Shown: positions 57,201-64,000 of the stretch, piece by piece
How the letters are laid out: each line of letters starts with the position of its first letter
How positions within the stretch are numbered: the first letter of the stretch is position 1
Assembly: GCF_002105155.1 (NCBI RefSeq)
Contig: NW_019029069.1
Location: 1-64,000, forward strand
Origin: Lobosporangium transversale
Taxonomy: Eukaryota; Mortierellomycota; Mortierellomycetes; Mortierellales; Mortierellaceae
DNA: 64,000 bases
Reading direction: 5' to 3'
Notes under the pieces: model-generated
Databases searched by the model: none
What the model saw: the letters and a program-made list of their open reading frames with translations, nothing else
What the model was told of the DNA's origin: nothing
Made by a program: the position numbers and the translations under genes

Positions 57201-57593
57201 CCAAGCCTCTGGAGAATGCCACCTCGCCGTGAAGAAGATACTTCGCCCGTACGCGTTTCTCAATTGGCTCGTCTATGTCTTGAAAGGCCTCAGCTGACCG
57301 CTTATTTAGCTCTCGAGCGGGGGGGGAACTGTCTGGGACTGAGGAGATTCTGGAGAAGACTTCTCCGCTGCAAATGGCGAAACAGAGGAAGGGCCAACCT
57401 CGTGGTCAGTAAGGGCAACCACCTCAGGAGAAGCAGAAGAAGGGGGAGTGACAACGACGGCAGGAGCAGGAACAACGGCAGGAGTAGAAGAAGAAGCAGA
57501 AGCAGGAGGAGTGGTAGGGGTCGAAGGAGTGATAGGAGAGTGAGAAGTGACAGCAGGACGCGACTCTGGAGACGTGCCCAAAGACAGACTTAA
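54276..57593 (+). CDS. gypsy-1 Pol: reverse transcriptase, RNase H, integrase
   Basis: The RT starts ILEHEINIQPGAKPV and has YSSLDGFQGYYVIGI, MPFGLKNAPHTFSRFV and the active site AYMDDVCV. RNase H follows (VVSCDACKYAMGAVLEQ, YSTFEQECLAVV, VVYTDHAPLKWLF). The integrase has an HHCC zinc region (HDKGGHYGAEST, CGRCQQFG) and a DDE core: VLFVDLIENL, RSDGGPAFRNEF and PQSQGQVEATNKLIEERL. This is Ty3/gypsy order (RT-RH-IN). The last 90 or so residues are Arg/Ser-rich and begin after a G run at 57317, so the true C-terminus is uncertain. The full-length catalytic motifs suggest a young element. Confidence 0.9.
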   Translation: MTSILEHEINIQPGAKPVYVGWCKRYSPKELDFLKKSVDDELKAGKIIEMESEWCAPLSLAPKKDGSLRKCVAYIGLNKVTERESWPLPNIEEILDNLGGFEYYSSLDGFQGYYVIGIKKEHVKYLGFRTPFGTFAYKVMPFGLKNAPHTFSRFVRKVYSDLIGRVLEAYMDDVCVRTMTWGEHLRALDHTFAAARAGGVKYKTSKLHFGYDKVKFTGHVVGKDGIEVMPDKVDKVKNFTPLRSKEDVRAFLGLTGYYRRFVESYAQIAEPLTRLLKKGASFTMGPEQVAAVKGLKAKLIQAPVLKAPDFEKDWVVSCDACKYAMGAVLEQEDEEGKLRPVYFYSKTFQGAERNYSTFEQECLAVVIAVKKFRPYILGRSVVVYTDHAPLKWLFSKTDLTGRPARWQMILSEFELVIKTKPGTKNGNADGMSRIMSEGIATDDIDDEVPECLSRRAESTGEKWLASQWYANFYMYLAEMRLELEDKVEMRRIKRQAYRFRLTKEGDLLYRDADNREKRCVVEDEVEGVLKEAHDKGGHYGAESTLATVRDVCWWPTMRRDVFHWVKSCGRCQQFGSRVKHNRLHPTVSEFPFEVLFVDLIENLVETPRGMTTIVVFTDSFTKWTEAHAVANKGAQGVLAVLFMKIICRFGLPVMIRSDGGPAFRNEFKTFCDLWGIKHVTGSTRHPQSQGQVEATNKLIEERLRRVLPAGSKDWDAFLPKAVFDVNCRVVRSTGVSPMEALMGYTGQSALRRLFADDKFLVSAEAPEENDVVLEESMARFIVRREGIREYAYSCKLNANDRMKRYYDRRVRPQSFEVGSRVYMFNLDFVTGFGRKLEPRWLGPFEVVWANEKGSYGIKTGRTHYGTKDGVETINGDFLKLATQRQRLWEDDFIENLQRATEKNPHYADTEQPLAPDQLHQPSLGRGREDTANEGTPIQSPHPLSPRTGQAQSRDAPQAQVAPSVNEASREDATGQPSLWRMPPRREEDTSPVRVSQLARLCLERPQLTAYLALERGGNCLGLRRFWRRLLRCKWRNRGRANLVVSKGNHLRRSRRRGSDNDGRSRNNGRSRRRSRSRRSGRGRRSDRRVRSDSRTRLWRRAQRQT

Positions 57594-57686
57594 GCTCTTG
57601 TCTGAAGAGGGAAGCATTGTCTTGGTGGAAGTGGTTGGTCTTGGGCAAGGAGGAACCTCGTCTTTCTTAATAACAGTGCGGGCCAT
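57306..57686 (-). CDS. Antisense ORF between pol and the 3' LTR
   Basis: 126 codons from MARTVIKKDEVPPCPRPTTS, rich in Ser, Thr and Pro, on the strand opposite to pol and overlapping its doubtful C-terminal tail. ATG sits in a good context (CATCATGGCC). It has no recognisable domain. It could be an element-borne accessory gene, a captured host exon or chance. Confidence 0.35.
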   Translation of the reverse strand: MARTVIKKDEVPPCPRPTTSTKTMLPSSDKSLSLSLGTSPESRPAVTSHSPITPSTPTTPPASASSSTPAVVPAPAVVVTPPSSASPEVVALTDHEVGPSSVSPFAAEKSSPESPQSQTVPPPLES

Positions 57687-58042
57687 GATGACGATGAAGT
57701 AGTTCAAGCAGGGCAAGGAGGAAGGAGTTGCGAATGAAAAAAAAAAAAGAAAAAAAAAAAAAAAAAAAAAAAAAAGGGAATGGAGGAATGAACCAACATT
57801 TATGTCCATGGCAACATCATCATGTGGAAGTAATGGCGTGATCACGGATCAAAATGATTGGCCGAAGAAAGAAAATTTTCCTTGGTCGATGCCAAGGCGA
57901 ACCAAAGGGTGACAAGAACAATGATGCAATGACCAAAATGCGGGGTAGCAAGAGTCAAGGTGGTAGAAGCGCAAACAGCACAATGAGTTTCTTTCTTTTT
58001 GAGCTGCGGCTTGGCGGAGCCGAACTTCGCAGCTGGTGGGGG

Positions 58043-58404
58043 TGTTGGTTTTAGTTTTAGTCACGTGTAGAGGGTTCGCCACCAACTATTTAACGAGCAA
58101 CAGCTCAGGAAAATCTGGCTCCTTGTTCCTTATTTTTACACAAGAGCCATTTGAGTACTGACTGTTCTCGTCCAGGTAAAGAGCCCTCACAACGTTCGTC
58201 GTTAGTAGCCATAGATCATTAAAGGTTCCTTATTTTTCACAAGAGCCATTTGAGTACTGACTGTTCTCGTCCAGTCTTCGGTGAGTGTGTGTGTGTTCTT
58301 TTATTGTGTTAGAATTATTTATCTATCAGCTGGAAGTGACCGGCTTCATAATCCACCAAAACGACCTAAATCTCCTACCACATCTGCCCCTAAATTTTGC
58401 AACA
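58043..58404 (+). repeat. 3' LTR of gypsy-1
   Basis: 362 bp, differing from the 5' LTR by one base deletion and a few changes, so insertion was recent. It is preceded by a short G-rich tract (GGTGGGGG) in the polypurine-tract position. Confidence 0.92.
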
Positions 58405-58861
58405 ATATCATCCGTCAATTTTCATATGCTCGCAAGGTGGAGAAAGAGAAAACTCTTACGGGTGGAGGGATAACCATCCTCAAAGATATGCAGGGTCATA
58501 TATCATACAACAACAAGAGCACGAGCCACAATGCAACAAAGAGAGAAAGGGTGTGACGCGACTAAAGTAAAAGGACAGGATTCAGAGCACAAGCTTATCA
58601 ACACTCGCATACCCTTTTTCGCCAGCAATTAAGCTCGAGTACCTTTTTTTCTTTAGCAATGGGGTTCATCAGGCACTGTCAGTAGAGTTTGCTATTTGAC
58701 TCTCTTCTCCCATTCTTTCTCTTCATCCTTAACAAAGAATAGGATCATTGTCGTGGGAACTGTGCTGCGGCAGTTTTTGTTCAAACAGACATTTTTCCTT
58801 TTTTTCTTTTCCTTATTTTCCTTTTCAAAGGCCAAGAGATACGACACGTCATTCCTCGATA
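58405..58861. other. Right part of the central loop, no gene
   Basis: 457 bp between the 3' LTR and the right arm. It is the pre-insertion flank of gypsy-1 (ATATC...). No motif seen. Confidence 0.5.
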
Positions 58862-61329
58862 CGATCGTGTGCCTTTTACTGGTCGATATATAAACGTTGA
58901 TATTTGTTTCACTTCAAATCTTAATGTATTCTACATTGTATTGCATGAAAATAAAAAATAAAATAAAAAAAGGCGGAGAGGTATTCTGAACGAATTCATG
59001 TGTTATTTTCCACCACACCTGGAAAAACGGCAAGCTGCCAAAGTACAGGCCCAACGACAGTCTATCCCATCTCTTGTTAGGAGTGAAGAAATGAAATAGA
59101 AGAAGAGGATAAAGAAGATGATCCCCTTTATCAATAAGAGTAAACAAGCTCGAGAGCAATACAGTTCATGCTCTGGTTGTTTATAGACAGGTTTTCCTTA
59201 TGAGTCTTGAGGACAGAGCATTATTCCCACTTTCAATCGTGAGAGTCTCTTCTTTATCATATGAAATATGACAGATGACATCAAAGACACGTATATTATT
59301 TTATTTTTTATTTTGTTGTTGATATTTTATTGGTCGCTCTTGAGCGTACAGCAAGCAAGGTACTTAGTATAGCGCGCTTTTAAAACCAATCACTCCTCGG
59401 CCCTTCTCCTCTTGCGCGAACGTTAATAATAATAATAAGAAACCAATATAAAAAGGACCCATTTGACTCTTCTTTTTCTTCTTTTCTCTTCTCTTTCTCC
59501 TCGGTCTTCCTCGACCATCGGCCTCCTCAACCAAGACAAAAGGTAAGCAACACTCCCTCTAAACAATCACTCTCACTGAAGTTCTCAACACTGTCACTCT
59601 GTGCTTCACTGTCCTTGTTCTGATTATTCTTTTTCTGCTTGTGTCTCTCTTTTCATTCCACGATTAGACTGCAACGACATGAAGCTGCCTAAAGCAACTG
59701 GGGCTTCATAACGCACAGCCAGGCTGCCACACTCAGGCGCCCATACTCGAACGGCTGCACTCCAACGAAAAGCCGTATTCAACTGGCCACGCTCCGAATG
59801 CCACGCTCTAAACAGCCACGCTCTAAACGGCCTCATAGTCTACCGCAGTCGAACGACGGCCTTCTCCGCGGCCAAATAGCCAGCCCATCCCATCTCGGGT
59901 ATGATGGCCAAGGCTTCACGAAACAACACCAAATACATAGCGACCAGGCCACTTCTCATCGTGTGGTCTGGAAGGCACTGGTAACGAAAGCTCGGCGCCA
60001 CCAGCAAAAGGACTAAACCAAAGAAAGGTCGAACAGTCCATCCAGGCAAAAACAAGCGCCTCCGGAATCAAATCCTCAAAAAAAAAAACTAAGAAAAAAG
60101 AAACCAAAAAAAAAAAAAAAAAAAATCCAAAGAAAAAAAGAAAAAAAAAAACCAAAGAAAAAAGAAAAAAGAAAAAGAAAAAAAAATAAACCAAAAACCA
60201 GAAAAAAAAATACCAAGAAAAAACAATTAAAAAAAAATTAACCAAAGAAAAAAAAAAACCAAAAAAAAAAGACTAAATAAAAGCCAAAAAGAAGCAAAAA
60301 AAGATCTCATATCAGAAAAAAAGAAAAAAAAAGCCAATTAAAAAATCAAGAAAGCCAAAAAAAAAAAAAAAAAAAAAAAAAACCCTTACTAACACAACAC
60401 AAAGCACTTTTTAAGCATAGCAACAATGCACATCCAAGGTGCAATAACCAATGCATATCTAAGGTAGGTCCGAACGGGCATGAGCCTGAGCTGGTTCTTT
60501 AACGAGCCTTGCGATGGCGGAGCCCCTTCGGTCCAGAATGGGAAAGGGAAAGGGAATGGAATGGGATGGGAAGATGGGGATGGAATGGGTAAATAAATGT
60601 GTGTGTGTGCGGGCGTTTGCAAGGCCATGGGGCCTGACCAACGGAGCACGATATGCCAGACCACCTCCACGTGGTGTGTCCGGACAACATCTTGGAGAGT
60701 CTTTTCGATGGTGACAAAGAAAAGCGCTTTCCAAGGTGGCTAAGAGTCTGGCTTCTTGTAGCTTAGGATAGTAACCAGGTAAGCTAGATAGCTAGATAGC
60801 AAGCAATCTCTTAATAAAAAGTATTCACACAAAAAAAAAAAAAAAAGCTTTAAAATGCAGTCTCCGAAAATTGAAAATTTAGTAGAGGCGGCATTGCTTA
60901 GATGATAGGAGGGTGAATTATTAATGTACTGCTCCGAAAATGAGGGGTTCTGGTGCCTATTGTTATGTTATGAACAACTGGCTTTGGAAGAGAGGCTTCA
61001 ATATATATATATATATTGAGAAGCACTTCCTTGGACTCTTCACCATGGAAGCACTTCTATTGTCTCCTGCACAAGTATAAATAAGGAGCACCATGGAGCA
61101 ATACTCAAAGTAAGCACTATCTTGCTGTGTGAACCGGCAACCTGCACTAGGCGGGATGGTGGGTACTCCTTGGTGACACACAGCTCCAATCCTTATGTCA
61201 GTCATCATCAAAATGTTTGCACCTCATTTACCACCAAACCTTAAAGTGTTTACATTGTCCAACAGACACCATTTTGCTATTCTTGCATTCTTGTTTATTC
61301 GCTGAATATCCATGCATGATTTCTTGGGT

Positions 61330-62322
61330 AATCTCACTCGTCGCCACCATTTCTCCTTATCTTGTTTGAAAGCGGACATAATTATCCGAATATGGCAATA
61401 GTCGGTTGCTTTAAAAGCAAAAGCATCTTCCTCCACAGGGAGGGTTGATGTCATTACATTGTCACATGAAGCAAAAGGAATAATGTACGTGAAGGTAGGG
61501 AAAGCATTGAAAGAGGGATAAATAAATTTAATGCGAAGAATTAAATACAATAGTAATGAAGGTGTTGAATCAAAAGTATTGAAGGCCCTGAAGGCCCTGC
61601 AGAGCTTGGATATAATATTTTCCTCGACACACACGTTACATACTTTTTACGTGTTGCTTGTTGTTGCTCGCTCAACAAGATGGTCATAACAAAAAATAAG
61701 GCAGGCTTACCTTTGGGACATGGGCTAGAAAGGTGATGGGCTCCATGAAAAGCATCTACCAGATACTGTAGCAGACCTGAACACACTGTATTACTTTCAA
61801 TCAGAAACTAGAAGGCACTAGAGTCTATGACAAGCCTGGATCCTTGTCTATTATACTTTTAGAAGCGATAAAAAGAGAGAAGAGCGAGATGTAATGAAAA
61901 GTGTGGCTACACCCAAAGATGCATGAAAAATTAATGCATCTTTCTCTATCAATTTTTTTTTTGTTCCTTAAGAAAAATGCGACCGCAAAAAAAGCATACA
62001 ATGTGTAAGTCTGGGGTCAAAAGTCTGGTGTGAGTAGTGTCTACTCATAGTCATTAAGTTTAAATACCTTCGATGCTTTTTGCTTCGTTCTTCTCAGTGT
62101 CGTATCACTTTCGCTTATTACGTCAACAAATGCGAAAATTGTCGCAATGAAAGGCAACGGGATCGCTTCCGGGCTGTCCAAGCCGACAGTTTTCCATCCA
62201 CCCTTTCTTTGAATTTCATGCTGTTTCAAAATGGCGTCCAATCACTTTCATTTCGCCTATATTCGGATAATTATGTCCGCTTTCAACAAAGATAAGGAGA
62301 AATGGTGGCGACGAGTGAGATT
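61330..62322 (-). mobile_element. Mirrored ~1-kb unit with 64-bp inverted ends
   Basis: Same unit as 46450-47443 in the opposite arm. The ends lie at 61330-61393 (with a two-base change, CTTGTTTG for CTTTGTTG) and 62259-62322. Confidence 0.6.
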
Positions 62323-62431
62323 GGGAGAATGACGCTTTTCTCTCATTTTTAAGCTCGCTCTTTCTTTTGTTTTTTTTCCTCTTCCTTTCTCTCACTTCTC
62401 CACCTCTTCACTTCTCCACCTTCTTACCTCT

Positions 62432-63077
62432 CCGCTTCTTCACTTCTCCACCTCTCCGCTTCTTCACTTCTCCACCTCTCCGCTTCTTCACTTCTCCACC
62501 TCTCCGCTTCTTCACTTCTCCACCTCTCCGCTTCTTCACTTCTCCACCTCTCCGCTTCTTCACTTCTCCACCTCTCCGCTTCTTCACTTCTCCACCTCTC
62601 CGCTTCTTCACTTCTCCACCTCTCCGCTTCTTCACTTCTCCACCTCTCCGCTTCTTCACTCTCCACCTCTCGCTTCTTCACTTCTCCACCTCTCCGCTTC
62701 TTCACTTCTCCACCTCTCCGCTTCTTCACTTCTCCACCTCTCCGCTTCTTCACTTCTCCACCTCTCCGCTTCTTCACTTCTCCACCTCTCCGCTTCTTCA
62801 CTTCTCCACCTCTCCGCTTCTTCACTTCTCCACCTCTCCGCTTCTTCACTTCTCCACCTCTCCGCTTCTTCACTTCTCCACCTCTCCGCTTCTTCACTTC
62901 TCCACCTCTCCGCTTCTTCACTTCTCCACCTCTCCGCTTCTTCACTTCTCCACCTCTCCGCTTCTTCACTTCTCCACCTCTCCGCTTCTTCACTTCTCCA
63001 CCTCTCCGCTTCTTCACTTCTCCACCTCTCCGCTTCTTCACTTCTCCACCTCTCCGCTTCTTCACTTCTCCACCTCT
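62432..63077 (-). repeat. 24-bp tandem array, 27 copies
   Basis: 646 bp, 27 units of the same 24-mer as the left arm. One unit near 62657-62675 carries two single-base deletions, which shifts the open frames across the array. Confidence 0.95.
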
Positions 63078-64000
63078 TTATCTTTCCACCTCTCCACCTC
63101 CCCACCTCTTGAAAAGTAAGTCTCGATCGCAGTCCTTTGCCAAATACATTCACACACAAGCACGCACGCACACACTTTTTCCGTCTCTCCCTGTGACTCT
63201 TTATGTCCATCCCTAACTCTCGCTCAACTACGACCGTTGCCTTCTCTTGCCGTCACTACTTTATACTAACCTACATACTTTTTGTCTCCATACTATACCA
63301 AAGGCAAAATAGCCCCAAGAGCGGTAAGCAACGAGGAAACGATGTAAGAGAAAGTAAGGTAAGGAAGGGAAGCGGCAAGTAACCAACAAAAGAAAGAGAA
63401 AATAAGAAAGAGAAAGGAGCACTGAGAAAGAGCGAATGAAAATAAACTAAGGAAGAGAAGCACATAGGAGGAGTAAGTGAAAGCAAGTGAGAAAAAAAAG
63501 AGAGAGAGAGAGAGAGAGAAAGGAGGAGGGAAAGTCGAGAAAGAACAAACGGAAGCATAGCAAAGAAGTAAAGCGAGGGGAAGAACAAACAAAAGATATG
63601 TAAGAAATGCCGGCGCCTATAAATGAAAATATGATAAGAAAGAAAAGCAAAAGGGAAACAAATGTAAGATATGGCAAGGAAAGGAAGCACTGAAGAAAAG
63701 AAAGAAAAAAAAAAAAGAAAACAAAAAAAAAAAAAAATGGAAGCACACAATGAAAGCAAATAGAAAGAGAAGCACAGAAGGGAAACAAACGAAAGTATAA
63801 AAGTAAACAAAACACACACATACACGCACACAACAGAGAAACAAAGGAGGTTATAATAAAAAAGGACTATAATAAGAAAAGGGAGAAAACAAATGAAAAA
63901 CAACGTAAGAAAGCGAAGCATCGAAGGGAACAAAGGAAAGGATAACTCGAAAGTGAAGCGTCGAAGAGAAGCACATGAAAGTATATTTAAAAAGTGAAGA

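Larger units (their letters stand above)
58862..64000 (-). repeat. Right arm of the inverted duplication (runs off window)
   Basis: Reverse complement of 45000-49934, about 200 bp longer, mainly because its 24-bp array has ten more units. By eye the arms are about 98-99% identical outside simple repeats. Confidence 0.9.

Overview
The window is nuclear DNA of a fungus. The genes carry short GT-AG introns (about 80-170 bp) with GTAAGT-like donors. The gene set is housekeeping and eukaryotic: an Oxa1 insertase with a mitochondrial presequence, an RFC small subunit, a Sec72-like TPR protein and a BET double-bromodomain protein. Intergenic DNA is AT-rich with long poly(A)/poly(T) tracts, and there are several LINE and Ty3/gypsy families. 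This looks most like an early-diverging (Mucoromycota/Mortierellomycota-type) fungus; that placement is inference and was not tested by any search.

Layout. 1-21.7 kb is a gene island with seven protein genes: a double START-domain protein (-, cut by the left edge), OXA1 (-), a G-patch protein (+), the RFC subunit (-), a Sec72-like protein (+), a large RCC1-repeat protein (+) and a BET protein (-). OXA1/G-patch and RFC/Sec72 are divergent pairs with short shared promoters (221 and 296 bp). G-patch/RFC and RCC1/BET are convergent. Exon-intron structures were rebuilt by hand from splice signals and reading-frame continuity; all are in frame except one uncertain donor in BET exon 1. There is no operon logic; the genes serve unrelated core functions (lipid binding, mitochondrial insertion, nucleolar work, DNA replication, ER translocation, chromatin reading).

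21.7-41.8 kb is a nest of retroelements. LINE family A is present as a copy with a frameshifted ORF1 whose ORF2 interior has been replaced by part of a Ty3/gypsy element (A1, about 24.6-31.5 kb), as a nearly complete copy (A2, 34.45-40.06 kb) and as a fragment (A3, 23.3 kb). A2 lies between two copies of the first 27 nt of a tRNA-Ala(AGC) gene, and a complete tRNA-Ala follows it. A1 starts after the same tRNA-Ala 5' portion. This suggests a tRNA-Ala-targeted LINE. LINE family B (minus strand, RNase H plus a zinc-finger tail) is present as two 5'-truncated pieces. One lies inside a Pol III promoter-like sequence and is itself split by a solo LTR.

41.8-64 kb is repeat-dominated and essentially without host genes. 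An inverted duplication with arms of at least 4.9 kb (45.0-49.93 kb and 58.86-64.0 kb, running off the right edge) flanks a 8.9-kb centre. The centre holds two broken host-like coding fragments, an LTR remnant and a Ty3/gypsy element with near-identical 363/362-bp LTRs (51.47-58.40 kb). Each arm contains a 24-bp tandem array (17 against 27 copies), a roughly 1-kb unit bounded by 64-bp inverted repeats, and T/G-rich simple sequence.
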